A stretch of 64,000 nucleotides of DNA from Antilocapra americana (GCA_007570785.1 ML660777.1:9174119-9238118); one strand, 5' to 3'; counted from the first letter of the stretch, positions 51,290 to 64,000 are shown. Notes: generated from the letters alone by a model not told the origin. Made by a program: numbers and translations.

Positions 51290-51990
51290 TGATACTTATC
51301 CCCAGTCACCCCCACCCCCAACAGAACTAAAATGAACTTTTCAGTATGTTACCCATCTACTCTCTGTCCCCTGTAGTTTCCCACTGCTCACAGAACAAAA
51401 ATCAGACTTCTTAACATTGTCTTTCAGGCCTTAATATATAACTCCAACCAGCTTTATCTCTCATCAAGTTGCGCCCCAAGCCTCTTTTCTGAACACGCTG
51501 CCCTGATTACACCATCACTGTCATCCCCACCATATAGTAGTTGGTCATTCTCATCTTCTCTTTCAGTTCTTTGAACAGGCTGTGCTCCACTCCCCAATAG
51601 GTCCCATGTCCATTCTATTTTATCTACCTAGAAATCCCTCTCCATTTCCCAGTTCGGCCCTCTGGGCACTTAATTCATCACTTAGCTCACAACTCAAATG
51701 GCATTTTCTTAGTCTCACCCTGAAGTCTTCTTGTTTTCCGTTTGAGTTGTACTATGTATCTTTCCTTTCTGACTTTTACATTTGAGAGTATACATTTATT
51801 TTTGTGATTATTTGATTAATACATCTTGTCCCCACTAGCTCTTTTATCTTAAGAGCAGGGGCAATGTGTGTATTTGGACATAGTTGGATATCTAGCATCT
51901 AGAACAGTGGTTGACACGTGCTAGGTGCTCAATGAATATTTGCTGAATATCTGTTGTAAGGATGAATGAATGAATGAATGAAAGAAAAGG
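51290..51990 (+). mobile_element. L2 LINE 3' part in TXLNB intron 2
   Basis: It follows the L2 pattern in sense: 'tccccactagctcttttatcttaagagcaggggcaatgtg' near 51829-51868, 'gtgctaggtgctcaatgaatatttgctgaa' near 51917-51946, then a (GAAT)n end at 51963-51985. Ancient and non-coding. Confidence 0.75.
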
Positions 51991-53269
51991 AAACTGTTCA
52001 AAGCAAAGCTAGTGGAATCTAGATTTAAACAAAGTCTAAATATAGGGATAGTTTTGTATATAAAATGATTGTCACTGGATCACTTGAGTGTTTCCATTAC
52101 TACATATATAAAATATTTTTTATTTTAATAAAACTTCAGAAATATATTAATTATAGAATGTTGAAAATTGCAGAAAATACTTCCATAGTTCACTGGTTCA
52201 GCAAATATTTACTAAGGCCTAGTCTTTATAAGGTACACAAAGATAAAAAAAGATCTTTGGTTACGGACTCTAAGTCTAGAGAGAAAGCAGACATGTACAC
52301 TAATGGCTATATAGGATGAGTGCTGGAACAGGCTCAGGAAACTGTTAGGAGAGCATGGGGTGGGGGTGGGGGCGGGTTGTTTAACACCAAATGGCTATAC
52401 AAGAACAGTGAGACAGTCAATTTTTTCGCTATGAGTGAGGGCATGTTACTACATATATGAGTGTCTTCTGCCTGTCTTCCTTGGTGAAATTTCACTGTAA
52501 CACTCACTACAATCACCACCTCCTATGTGATACATTCTCTGACATGCCCAGGTAGAGTTAGCATCATCTTCTGTGGTTCTCCATGAAATTTTCTGCAGCA
52601 ATCATCTGTTTATATACCTGTATCCCAAGCTAGAGGGAGAATCTATTGAGATAGTGGTCACATCTTGCTAATTTCTGGAAGACGGTATGGTGGAGTGAAA
52701 GATTGGGGCACTGGAGTCAGAACTGGATTCAGACTTCAGTGAACAGTTATGTGCAAACCCCAAAGTATGTCTGTGCTGGCATAGGACTTCACTATAATGC
52801 TTGAAACCACTGCTGGTAATGCTTTCAAGAAGGGCTAAAAGACACATTCAAACAGCTACTTTACCTACTCAGCATAAAGATTAACTCAGATAATATCAAG
52901 TTCTAAAGTGCAAGGTTGGAATCACTCTAGTGTTCTGGAAGTTTGGGAAAGAGAATAAAGTTGCACTGTGTTATAGAGGTATTTTTTGTTCCCTACTCAA
53001 GGCATCTCAGAATAAGCTTTTGCATTAGTCATTGTTAAACTTTCCATAAGATAATACAAAATCACACTGCAAAGGTGGATGATTTCAAGTGTTTCTAACC
53101 AGGTAAGATCTTTGGCTTTATCACTCTAAAACTACTACTACATAGGAATTTGTATGTGTTATAATGGGGGATAGGTATGAAGAAAGCACGGGTAAAGTTA
53201 AAGATGACAAATTTTGGTTTCTACTCTGTCTTCCATGAGTTATTTCAAAATCTGTATTAATCTCATGTG
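51991..53269. other. TXLNB intron 2, mostly unassigned
   Basis: Contains an old-repeat motif (52195-52330, 'cagcaaatatttactaaggcc'), a G-rich patch ggggtgggggtgggggcggg (about 52358-52376) and a possible MIR start (about 52684-52745). No further exon is expected or seen. Confidence 0.4.
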
Positions 53270-53480
53270 CTGCTGTGTTCAGTCACTCAGTTGTGTCCAA
53301 CTCTGCAACCCCACAGACTGTAGCCCTGCCCAACTCCTCTGTCCATGGCATTTTCCAGGCAACAATACTAGAGTGGGTTGCCATTTCCTACTCCAGGGGA
53401 TCTTTCTGACCCAGGCATTGAACCTGGGTCTCCTGTATTAGCAGGTGGATTCTTTACTGCACAGATGCACCTGGAAAGCA
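53270..53480 (-). mobile_element. Bov-tA SINE in TXLNB intron 2
   Basis: Reverse copy with its tail at the left (cagtcactcagttgtgtcc) and a diverged head at the right (gatgcacctggaaagc). Confidence 0.9.
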
Positions 53481-55645
53481 TATAAACCACATACTTACCA
53501 AATAATCAAAAAATTTTAGAGAGAGAAAACCATGTCACAACTAATTCTGCCATTATACATAAATTAACAAAATTCAATTGAATGTGTTTATCAGAACCAA
53601 TGTTTGTGATCAGAGTGCCCACATGAGTGTACTCTAGTTACATGTGTATAAGCCACTGATACTTTCCAGTTGTTTCTCTGAAGACTATCAGTATATTCTC
53701 TAAACACTGTACTATTTCGGCTACATTATGAGTTAAACAATATTTTTTGGCTAATTTAAATATGTAACCACCATTTTAAACATCATTTCAATTGCCTGCA
53801 AATGGCTTCAGCAAAGTGCTTGGTTATTTATCAATTAAATGACATTACTATGTCATTTAAACTATGGTCTAGACCAATGATTTCAAACTTAGCTGTGCCT
53901 TGGAATCAAATACAGAATTTGTCAAAAATGCCATTCCTGAGCAAAGAGATTCAGAATTGGTAGGTCTGGATTGGGGCGAGGGCACTCTGGGTAATTTTGA
54001 CACAAACAGATTGTGGAAGCAATGGTTTTTATGCTTCAGAAAATGCCTCCTCTACCTTTCTGGAAAAAATATAAAGTGCCAGCTGTGGTCTTCTTTTAGA
54101 AACTATTCAGAACTTTTACAGAATTTGAGTATGTCATTCAATCCATATCTAAGACATAGCCTTAGTCTTTGCTTACATATTTGATCAAAGACCAATCTTT
54201 AATTATTGTATGTTTGTCAGATAACATTTGCTTCATTGATACTTTTGAGATACTGAAATGTTCTGACTCTCTAAGCCAAAATTTTCCAAAGTATATGCTT
54301 TGGGATATTTGAAATTTCAGACCAAGATAGTTTCCTAACTGCCAGAATTCTCTGACCTTTAACATACACTAGAGTGAAAATCTCCAATAGTGATGGCATA
54401 GTTTACAATATTTCCTAAATTTATTGGACGAAAAACATCCATCTTTCACAGAACACTGATTAATATCTGGGAAATGTCTCTACAATCCAAGCACCCAGGA
54501 CTTGTTTTTCCTTTACAGGCTGCATATCCTCCACAAGTAACACATTGTACACCAGAGCACTGAGAGAACACAAAACTCTCTTTAGTTGATGGAGTCACTT
54601 TCTCCTTGGCACTGAACAAAACAAAAACAGGTTCCCCACTAGACAGCACTATGATCTGTCCTGTTAACATCTAAGTATGTCCCTTCCTCCCCTCACCCCA
54701 TCCTCCAGCTCACAGGTGTCTTATTCATCTCTTCTCTATCAACATTATGTGAGTGGCACAAGTACCACGTAGTAAGAAGCACAAAAAAATGATAAATGTA
54801 ATATCCCTTTTGGTATTCAGATTGATAACCAATTGAGTAGGAAATCATGGGTCTGAAGCATAAATCTGGAAGAAAAACAAAGCTAATCCACAGGTCTATT
54901 ATGAGCTCAGAATTTATCTAGTCAATGTATCAATTTCTAGATAGGAAAATTAAAGCCTAGAGAGTTTTAAAGTCTGCCCCAAAAAAGTTATTCAACTAAT
55001 TGATATGATTGTGTGATTAGTCATAAAGCAAGCAAAGTGCAGACCTAAAGTCACTAATGTTCAGGACCAAAGAAAGACAAAAATAATTGGTATGTCGGTT
55101 GAGAAGCATTTAGCTGAGCTATAGTTCAGTTTAATGGGTTTCATCTTTCCAGTTACAGGGGAGTTTCAGTTCTGCCTTCTGAGTAGCATCTTGACTAGGG
55201 CACTGGTTTTCTAAAGTCTTTTCAGCTATTGACTTACTCTGCCTTAGGAACAGTCACCTTCTCAGGTGGTCTATTTTATAAGATTTTAGCTTGATTTCTA
55301 GTTTCACTCTGAGCAAACAAACTGTAGCTTTGAAACAAATGCTAAATTTTCTGGAAGAAATGGTAGAAGACCAGAGGAATTTAGGGGAGAGAGGAATCCG
55401 CAGAGAGTGAAGGGTTCATGAACAGATTCATAGGGATGCTCAAACTTGGGTCAGATCCTGAAAAGAGAGGAGGTTTTAGAGGAGTAAGTGAAGTAAGAGA
55501 AAAAAATTGCTTGGGGTAAAATGATTAGTACTTTCTTCTGACCTAAGTTGGAAATGGATATATTTATTTCCTACTGCTTTTTCTGATATTTTTCTTTTTT
55601 ATTGTAAGATTTTGTTTTATTTTGTTTTCCCTGGAATAACTTCAT
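53481..55645. other. TXLNB intron 2, unassigned
   Basis: No gene or clear repeat was recognised in these 2.2 kb. The frame at 53900-54184 has no supporting feature. Confidence 0.35.
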
Positions 55646-57580
55646 TATTCAATTCAGTTCAGTTCAGTCACTCAGTTGTGTCCAAATCTTTACAATCCCA
55701 TGGACCGCAGCACACCAGGCTTCCCTGTCCATCACCAACTCCCAGAGATTGCTCAAACTCATGTCCATCGAGCCGGTGATACTATCCAACCATCTCCTCC
55801 TCCGTCATCCCCATCTACTCCTGCCTTCAACATTTCCCAGCATCAGGGTCTTTTCCAATGAGTCAGTTCTTCACATCAGGTAGCTAAACTACTGGAGCTT
55901 CAGCTTCAGCATCAGTCCTTCCAATGAATATTTAGGACTGATTTCCTTTAGGATGGAGTAGCTGGATCTCCTTGAAGTCCAAGGGACTCTCAAGAGTTTT
56001 CTCCAACACCACAGTTGAAAAGCATAGTTCTTCGGTGCTCAGCTTTCTTTACGGTCCAACTCTCATATCCACACATAACTATATAGCTTTCACTACATGG
56101 ACCTTTGTCGGCAAAGTAAGGCCTCTGCTTTTAAATATGCTATCTAGGTTGATCATAGCTTTTCTTCCAAGGAGCAAGCGTCTTTTAATTTCATGGCTGC
56201 ACTCACCATCAACAGTGATTTTGGAGTCCAAGAAAATAAAGTCTATCATTGTTGTCATTGTTTCCCCACCTATTTGCCATGAAGTGATGGGACTGACTGC
56301 CATGATCTTCATTTTTTGAATGTTGAGGTTTTCTTTTCTTTAATATTTATTTTTATTTATTTGGCTGCACAGGGCCTTAGTTGTGGCATGTAGGATCTAG
56401 TTCCCCAACCAGGGATCAAACCCAGGGCCACAGCATTGAGAGCTTAGATTCTTAGCCACTGGATCACCAGGGGAGTCCCAAATGTTGAGCTATAAACTAG
56501 CTTTTTCACTCTCCTCTTTCACTTTCATCAAGAGGCTCTTCAGTTCCTCTTCACTTTCTACCATAAGGGTGGTGTCATCGGCGTATCTGAGGTTATTGAT
56601 ATTTCTTCCAGCAATCTTGATTCCAGCTTGTGCTTCATCCAGCCCAACATTTCACATACTCTGCATATAAGTTAAATAAGCAGGACAGCAATATATAGCC
56701 TTGACGTACTCCTTTCATGATTTGGAACCAGTCTGTTGTTCCATGTCCAGTTCTAACTGTTGCTTCTTGACCTGCATACACATTTCTCAAGAGGCAGGTC
56801 AGGTGGTCTGGTATTCCCATCTTGTTGTGATCCACGATCCACACAGTCAAAGGCTTTGGCATAGTCAATAAAGCAGAAATAGATGTTTTTCTGGAACTCT
56901 TTTGCTTTTTTGATGATCCAGAGGATGTTGGCAATTTGATCTCTGGTTCCTCTGCCTTTTCTAAAACCACCCTGAAAGTCTGGAAGTTCACGGTTTACAT
57001 ACTGTTGAAACCTGGCTTGGAGAATTTTGAGCATTACTTTGGTAGCATGTGAGATGAGTGCAATTGTGTGATAGTTTGAATAGTCTTTGGCATTTTCTTT
57101 CTTTGGGATTGGAATGAAAACTGACCTTTTCCACTCCTGTGGTCACTGCTGATTTTCCAGATTTGATGGCATATTGAGTGTAGCACTTTCACAGTATCAT
57201 CTTTTAGGATTTGTGATACCTCAACTGGAATTCCATCACCTCCACTAACTTTGTTCGTAGTGATGCTTCCTAAGGCCCACTTGACTTCACATTCCAGGAC
57301 ATCGGGCTCTAGGTGAGTGATCATACCTTCGTGATTATCTGGGTCACAAAGATCTTTTTTGTATAGTTCTTCTGTGTATACTTGCCACCTCTTCTTAATA
57401 TCTTCTGCTTCTGTTAAGTCCATACTGTTTCTTCCTTTACTATACCCATCTTTGAATGAAATCTTCCCTTGGTATCTCTAATTTTCTTGAAGAGATCTCT
57501 AGCCTTTCCCATTCTATTGTTTTCCTCTATTTACACTGATCACTGAGGAAGACTTTCTTATCTCTTCCTGCTAATCTCAT
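55646..57580 (-). mobile_element. BovB LINE, antisense, longest copy, SINE-interrupted
   Basis: The longest BovB copy here, in TXLNB intron 2 and antisense to the gene. On the minus strand, 57034-57423 encodes the EN-RT linker (MDLTEAEDIKKRWQVYTEEL) and 56753-57034 the RT with FIDYAKAFDCVD. A small deletion then removes the HNKLWKILKEMG region and changes frame. 56635-56991 and 56079-56312 continue in other frames. A CHR-type SINE interrupts it at 56328-56479. The endonuclease domain is missing. The right edge is diffuse (57530-57590). Confidence 0.94.
56328..56479 (-). mobile_element. Short CHR-type SINE nested in BovB
   Basis: Same short SINE form as at 36.3 kb (here 152 bp), reversed along with its host BovB. 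Its flanks gaatgttgag (56318-56327) and aaatgttgag (56480-56489) are the duplicated BovB target, identical in position to the 36-kb copy. Confidence 0.93.
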
Positions 57581-58770
57581 TATTAGGCTCAGTGTTTTTT
57601 TTCTTTTTAGGAATGCTTTCTTTATAGTTAAAGTTAAGAAACTGCTAGTAGTTTAAACACATAAAGCTAATTTTTCTTCTTGTGTCTGACACTGTCACCT
57701 AATGACCCCATTTCCTAAAATTGTAATGACAGGCTTTCTTACAAGATGATTGGTTCTCTGTCTAATCTATCCTCCACATAATCCCACATAGCACTTTAGC
57801 CCAACAAAATTTTAATGGACATATAAAAACTAAGCTCTCTCATGTTACAAAGTTATAGATAATGTACATGTATGTCTCAAATTTCTTGGATTTTTTTTTG
57901 TAGAAATCATTTTTGAAGGGTGAATTGATACATCTGAATGTTAAACTTCTATACAAAATAAGAGAATATGAGAGCAGAAAAAGACCTCAGCAAGTGTGAC
58001 AATTAAAAAAAAAAAAAAACTGTTCTCATTGTTTGAAAAACTAAAGGGGGAACATGGAGAGAAAAAGAGACTCACTGGCCTCACTCAAGTGTTTCTATAT
58101 TTCCCAAAAGAAACGATGTGGTTTTTTGGTTGATACTCACACTGAGAGCTATGCTAAGCATACATTAAAGGTCACAGGTTAGAGTAAGACCTGTCTTTCC
58201 TCCAGTTGATCACAGTGGATAAACAACTGGACAGTGTTTATTTGATTTACACGATACTAGTGTGCACAGGTTGGATCTGTTTAGTTCCATTATTACCAGG
58301 ATTCACTAAACACTTGCCATGGACAAAACACTATACAGGGTTCTGGGCCAGACAGGATCAACAGTACAGTCTCCTGCCTTTAATGGATGATCCTCTAATC
58401 CAGAACAGCAGTCATCACGTGAGCATCTTCCACAAACTGAAGACCAGGGTATAGGGATGCCAGACCAACACAAGCCATCCCTGCTGCTACAGAAATCTCT
58501 CAAAGCCAGGCCTGGTGGGAGTGGGACAGCAGAGCTTATCAGTTTAAAGACAGTACTATGCCACAGGCCATAACTGGGTTGCTGGTTGGGCACCACTCAC
58601 CCCCACTCTCTCCCCCATCTCAGACCATGTCTCTAATCTGAACTGACTCACTGGGCAAAGATAGATGAAACCAGCTGTTAGGAATGAGGTCATTTTTTTC
58701 CCCCCAAAAAAAAGTTTCTTTTTATTTCTCTAGGTTTCCCTGGCATCAAAATTCCACATGGGAATGGAGT
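57581..58770. other. TXLNB intron 2, unassigned
   Basis: Mostly unrecognised. Bases about 58285-58400 ('ttaccaggattcactaaacacttgccatgg') resemble a common old mammalian repeat. A runs lie at about 58006-58019. Confidence 0.35.
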
Positions 58771-58935
58771 GATTTAGAACAAGTAGACAAACCCTGGATC
58801 CAAGCCTTGGCTCTGCCAGTACTAATTACATAACTTTGGGCTTCTCTGGGCTTTCTATTCTTAATCTATAAAATTAACCAGTTGTCTGGGTGCTCTTTGA
58901 AGTTTCTTCTAAGCCTAAAATTCTTTGATGCCATT
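58771..58935 (+). mobile_element. MIR element, sense
   Basis: Decayed MIR core: 'ccaagccttggctctgccagtactaattacataactttgggc' followed by 'ctataaaatta'. Confidence 0.6.
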
Positions 58936-58975
58936 AGAGTTACCAGATTTAGCAAGTGTGAAAATACAAGCCACC

Positions 58976-59636
58976 CAGTTCAGTTCAGTTCAGTCGCTCA
59001 GTCATGTCCAACTCTTTGCAACCCCATGAATCACAGCACGCCAGGCCTCCCTGTCCATCACCAACTCCCAGAGTTTACCCAAACTCATGTGCATTGAGTT
59101 GGTGACGCTATCCAGCCATCTCATCCTCTGTCATCCCCGTCTCCTCCTGCCCCCAATCCTTCCCAGCATCAGGGTCCTTTCCAATGAGTCAACTCTTCGC
59201 ATCAGGTGGCCAAAGAATTGGAGTTTCAGCTTCAACATCAGTCCTTCCAATGAATACCCAGGACTGATCTCCTTTAGGATGGACTGGTTGGATCTCCTTG
59301 CGGTCCAAGGAACTCTCAAGAGTCTTCTCCAACACCACAGTTCAAAAGCATCAATTCTTCGGTGCTCAGCTTTCTTCACCGTCCAACTCTCACATGCATA
59401 CGTGACTACTGGAAAAACCATAGCCTTTTGTCTCTGCTTTATAATATGCTGTCTAGGTTGGTCATAGCCTTCCTTCCAAGGAGTAAGCGTCTTTCACTTT
59501 CATGGCTGCAATTACCATCTGCAGTGATTTTGGAGCCCCCCAAAAAAAGTCTGACACTGTTTCCACTGTTTCCCCATCCATTTCCCATGAAGTGATGGGA
59601 CCAGATGCCATGACCTTAGTATTCTGAACGTTGAGG
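58976..59636 (-). mobile_element. BovB LINE, antisense, 5'-truncated
   Basis: 660 bp in TXLNB intron 2, starting with the tandem cagtt repeats of the BovB 3' end. The minus strand reads MVFPVVTYACESWTVKKAEH and FELWCWRRLLRVPWTARRSN. A deletion near 59425 removes the segment before it. The 5' truncation falls at gttgag, the same BovB position at which the two nested SINEs are inserted elsewhere. Confidence 0.93.
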
Positions 59637-60739
59637 AACATTAAATTTCAGAGACACCATTATTTTTTAGTATGAGTGTCCCATGTCCTATATTTCACCT
59701 GGAAACCCTAATTCCATGATATATTTGCCTCTCCAGGATGAAAGCAAAGTTTCCAGCAAAGGAGAAATGCCTGTTCTGTTCTCGTGGGAGAGGTTGTCAA
59801 AATTGTTAACATTCTCAAGCAGATTTATATCAGGCTCCACTGGGTGGCTTGACCTCTCTACTCAGATTAGACAGGGCAGCTGTAACAGGTAGGTGAGATG
59901 GGGAAGCTGCTCCACCTTGACTCTACTGTTGGCAAAGATATGTTCAGTGGTACATGTGTGTAGGCCTTAGGGACCAGCTCCTGCCTGCAATCCTCAACCC
60001 TGTGGATACTGAAAGATCTAGTTATCCCTGTGGATACCAAAGATCCAGGCATCTCAGGAAGGCTAACTGGGCAGGTTGAGCTCAAAAGACAAAAGGAAGA
60101 ACAATGGGGAAAGAAAAGAAAGAATCTAAGGCTCACTATCAAATAATCATGAACAGATGAGTTTTTAAACATAACATAAACTCCAACTGGGAACAGAAAA
60201 CAAAACTGCCAACAGAGATTAAGGCCTAGGTGGGAGAAGGGATGACCCAGGGAGGTTAAACTTGTAACCAAAGAGACACAAAAAGGCCTGGAGAAAAGGC
60301 CCTGCATGTCTTGGGTCCATTTTCTCTATATATTGACTTTAATCTCTGATAGGAAATATGATCAGTCATTCCCACCCAAACTGCATAAAATGGGTTCACA
60401 CACACAAACAAGAAAATTGGTTTCCCTCCCCAAAAAGAAAGAGGCACTAAAGGAACAAAACCAAAAACATGTGCAGCCTAAACTATCAAGTTTCTCTGCT
60501 TTGGGCTGGAATTTTTTACAGCTCCAGGTATTAATGCCGGCTGTTTCACAGTAGTCAGATATAGGCTGGTTTACTTTTTTTTTTAACAATTAACATGGGG
60601 AAGTGGATGATTTACTCTTCCATAAATTCAGTGGTTTTTTATTCTGAATATTTTCAGAACGTTCAAAATTCCTTAGAATATTTAGAATGTAAGAGGAAGT
60701 AACTAAGAACAAATTCTTAGGATGGAAATTTGGGGACTA
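59637..60739. other. TXLNB intron 2, unassigned
   Basis: No exon is expected or visible. Minus-strand frames (59867-60307 and others) have no recognised content. A small local repeat 'ccctgtggatac' occurs at about 59998 and 60028. Confidence 0.35.
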
Positions 60740-61165
60740 CTCTTATAGTCAACATTTATTGAGAATCTACCAGGAGCTGTACTGGACAGCTGTAGGACAC
60801 TGTACTACACATTTTTATAAACTTCTCAATTAATCACTTATTTTGCAAAGTAGGTGACATTCCTTTTCAAAGGGGAAAAAAAAAATTACATCTGCATCTC
60901 AGACAGGTTAAGTGACTTGCCCAAGACTGGATAGCAGCTAACAAGTAGATGTGGGCTCAATCCCTGGGTTGGAAAGATCCTATGAAGAAGGGCATAGCAA
61001 CTCACTCCACTATTCTTGCCTTAAAAATCCCATAGATAGAGGAGCCTGACAGTCTACAGTCCATAGGGTCGCAAAGAGTTGGACATGACCAAAGCGACTT
61101 AGCACAACAAGTAGACCATCTGAGATTCCAGCCCTTATCATCTGACTTCAAGTTCAACTCCTAAT
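60740..61165 (-). mobile_element. MIR element, antisense, split by a SINE
   Basis: Reversed MIR: 'atttattgagaatctaccagg', 'gcaaagtaggtgacatt', 'aggttaagtgacttgcccaag', then, after the SINE, 'gagattccagcccttatcatctgacttcaag'. Confidence 0.72.
60940..61115 (+). mobile_element. 5'-truncated Bov-tA SINE near TXLNB exon 3
   Basis: The insert (60950-61105) lacks the tRNA head and starts within the B-box region (gggctcaatccctggg). It is bounded by perfect aacaagtaga (60940-60949, 61106-61115). It splits the MIR and ends about 85 bp before the exon 3 acceptor. Confidence 0.92.
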
Positions 61166-61200
61166 TTTTAAAATGTCTTTATGGTTTTGTTTTCTTTTAA

Positions 61201-61712
<512 letters not shown>

Positions 61713-62852
61713 AATTCCACCTCTCAGTTTGTCTTCAAAATGGTTTTAAGGATCAAAAAGTAAATATGAAATAAGTTTCCACCTTGGTCACGTATCTATC
61801 CACTTTATTTATGCTGTCTTGCCGGGAGCCATCAGGATGCCCCCTTGCTCGGATGACAAGGTCACGAGACTAAGAAAGAAATTGCAAAGCTGACTTTCTT
61901 TATTGGGGCACCCCGGGCTAGGCCCCCCTGGTATTTTTCTTGGGAGTTCTGTCCATGCTCGGAACATTGGCTCATCTCAGTAGGTCAGTCCAAGTTGGAA
62001 AGAATTCATCCTGAGATAATTCCTCCAGACCTTATCAACCACAGGATCCGAGAAGGTGGATTGCCTTCCCCAGGGGCTAAGGAGGAATGAAGGGGACATT
62101 TAAATAGATTACTACTCCTTACTGGGGAGTTTACCAAGAGCTCTCTGGGGGTCATGGCAAGGCCACCACCAGAAGGGCTCATACTCGGGTCACCTTTCCA
62201 ACTCCCATTCCCCTGACCACTCCACGGAGGAGGCTCCCTTCCTTGAAGAAACCAGGGTGAATGGGATTTAGGAATGCTCATAACTGTGGCCAGCATAGTT
62301 GGAGACATTGATTGCTTTAGGATATTGTAGACAAAGGAATTCATTATAGTAGTTATAAGGTTAATAGGGTATTATTGTTAAAGCAGTGCTGCTAAACTGT
62401 CTTAGTCCTCTTTCCTCTTTCTAAACTGTCTCTTTGTCCTCTTTCCTTGTAAGAACCAGAGTAGGTTACTAGAATAAAACAATTTCAAGCTTAAGCCCTT
62501 CCCTCTAGCTTCTACATAGTTGCACCTGATAAGAGAAATGTAACCTTTCTACTTAGTTGATGTACTTCTCATGATTGAATGAAGTATGCTGAAGACATTC
62601 AAATGGTAAACATACTATTGTTAAATCTAATTACATAAAAATCTGACTTCTGTAAGGGAAATGTTTCATGATAGACTGGAGAATGAGCTCAATGATAAGG
62701 TTCCTATGGAAGGTAGAAAACAAAAAATTGTATAGAATGATAGGTGATGTAATGATGTAATGGGGATGTCTTTTGGCTATAAAACTGTAAACCAACAATA
62801 AACGAGAGAGACTGCTCCATCACCAAAAAAAAAATTCCACCTCTCAGTTTGT
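61713..62852 (+). mobile_element. Poly(A)-tailed retroposed insertion with LTR-like content
   Basis: A 1.1-kb insert (61733-62832) lies between two perfect copies of aattccacctctcagtttgt (61713-61732, 62833-62852). It ends with aataaa (about 62799), roughly 20 bases of downstream sequence and an A tail. From about 61820 (tgccgggagccatc) onward it resembles an endogenous-retrovirus LTR: CCCC-rich U3-like blocks, a late 'ctataaaa' and a poly(A) signal. The long duplication and poly(A) tail instead indicate LINE-machinery retroposition of a transcript. A short minus-strand frame (62006-62344) is not considered coding. The LTR family is not named here. Confidence 0.75.
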
Positions 62853-63398
62853 GAAACATTTTCATTTATTCTTGATGAATGCATTCATTCACTCATTCTC
62901 CATGATCTACATTCTTCTCCTATCCCCAACAATGGCAAAGCACTTGACATAGATTTTGTTTCCAGTTATAGATCCTCCACATGTAGTCTCCCTCTCAACA
63001 AGTTAGGGCCAGTGGCAGGAAGGGAAGCCACTCCTAGACTTCAGAGAATCTGTGAAGTGGATGGTCTCCTCACCAGTACTCTTACAATAGTCCACTTGGA
63101 AGAAAGAGAAGGGCTCAGCAAAGTCAGCACCACTAGTTTCAGTGAGATCTCACAAAGATTGGCTAAAGGAGTTGCACCTGAGGTCCATGCACCAGCCCTG
63201 AGGTGTACAAGACCCCACTGTGGAGATCTGGTGTCCTCTCAAGAAAGGCTGGGCAGTAGGCCACCTCTCTCTCATTCCTGCTTCTTTTTCTCATTTTTTT
63301 TTCACTTACTTCTTTCTTTCAGAGAAGCAGTGACAGCCCCCCCACATACAACAAAACAATTCCTCCTGGCAGTAGGTTGGACTGCCCCTCAAGGCAGA
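62853..63398. other. TXLNB intron 3, unassigned
   Basis: No exon or clear repeat; C-rich pyrimidine patches only. Confidence 0.35.
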
Positions 63399-64000
63399 TT
63401 TCAGTTCAGTTCAGTTCAGTACAGTCACTCAGTCGTGTCCAACTCTTTGCAACCCCATGAACTGCAGAACACCAGGCTTCCCTGTCCATCATCAACTCCC
63501 AGAGTACCCAAACCCCTGTCCATCGAGTCGGTGATGCCATCCAGCCATCTCATCCTTTGTCGTTCCCTTCTCCTCCTGCCCCCAATCCTTCCCAGCATCA
63601 GGGTCTTTTCCAATAAGTCAACTCTTCACATCAGGTGGCCAAAATATTGGAGTTTCAGCTTCAACATCAGTCCTTCCAATGAACACACAGGACTGATCTC
63701 CTTTAGGATGGACTGGTTGCATCTCTTTGCAGTCCAAGGTACTCTCAAGAGTCCTCTCCAATACCACAGTTCAAAAGCATCAGTTCTTAAGCACTCAGCC
63801 TTTTTCACTCTCCAACTCTCACATGCATACATGACTACTGGAAAAACCATAGCCTTGACCAGATGGACCTTTGTTGGCAAAGTAATGTATCTGCTTTTCA
63901 ATATGCTGTCTAGGTTGGTCATAACTTTCCTTCCAAGGAGTAAGCGTCTTTTGATTTCATGGCTGCAATCACCATCTGCACTGATTTTGGAGCCCCCCCC
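63399..64000 (-). mobile_element. BovB LINE, antisense, cut by window end
   Basis: It starts with cagttcagttcagttcag (BovB 3' end, reversed). The minus strand at 63626-63922 reads MTNLDSILKSRYITLPTKVH and ESWRVKKAECLRTDAFELWY. It continues beyond 64000. It is antisense to TXLNB. Confidence 0.94.

Overview
The window is nuclear DNA of a ruminant artiodactyl, most likely a bovid. The evidence is the repeat content: about 19 Bov-tA-type tRNA-derived SINEs, 13 pieces of the RTE LINE BovB, three short CHR-type cetartiodactyl SINEs, several ruminant or mammalian L1 fragments, L2 and MIR relics, and a nearly full-length Tigger1 DNA transposon. No prokaryotic, organellar or CRISPR-like feature was seen. 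The sequence alone does not separate cattle, sheep, goat or relatives.

Only one protein-coding gene could be recognised: the 5' part of TXLNB (beta-taxilin, muscle-derived protein 77), on the plus strand. A short GC-rich promoter with a TG microsatellite and an untranslated first exon ends at a GTAAGT donor (47521). Exon 2 holds the start codon (50707) and the first 146 codons plus one base. Exon 3 (61202-61293) supplies the next 31 residues. The rest of the gene lies beyond the window. Intron 2 (51146-61201) appears to be a GC-AG intron.

Bases 1 to about 47,250 lie 5' of TXLNB. In human this direction leads toward CITED2, and I see no gene there. The interval is a mosaic of old repeats (an L1/HAL1-like piece and an L1M ORF2 relic at about 5.6-9.1 kb, antisense L1 at 25.3-26.1 kb, Tigger1 at 42.8-45.2 kb) overlaid with ruminant-specific insertions (Bov-tA, BovB, L1). 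Many of the young insertions keep readable target-site duplications. Every longer open frame here is a decayed transposon frame or a chance reading of a SINE.

The most informative structures are: (1) two BovB copies (36 kb and 56 kb) that carry the same short SINE at the same BovB position and orientation and share three diagnostic substitutions, pointing to a SINE-bearing BovB lineage that was copied as a unit; (2) a poly(A)-tailed 1.1-kb insertion in TXLNB intron 3 flanked by a perfect 20-bp duplication, with LTR-like content but the flanks of LINE-mediated retroposition; (3) the GC-AG intron of TXLNB; (4) a 24-bp minisatellite at the 5' edge of a BovB copy whose unit resembles BovB sequence at that edge; (5) a BovB 3' piece joined to an inverted endonuclease piece in an order that simple twin priming does not explain. 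No new multi-gene system was found.
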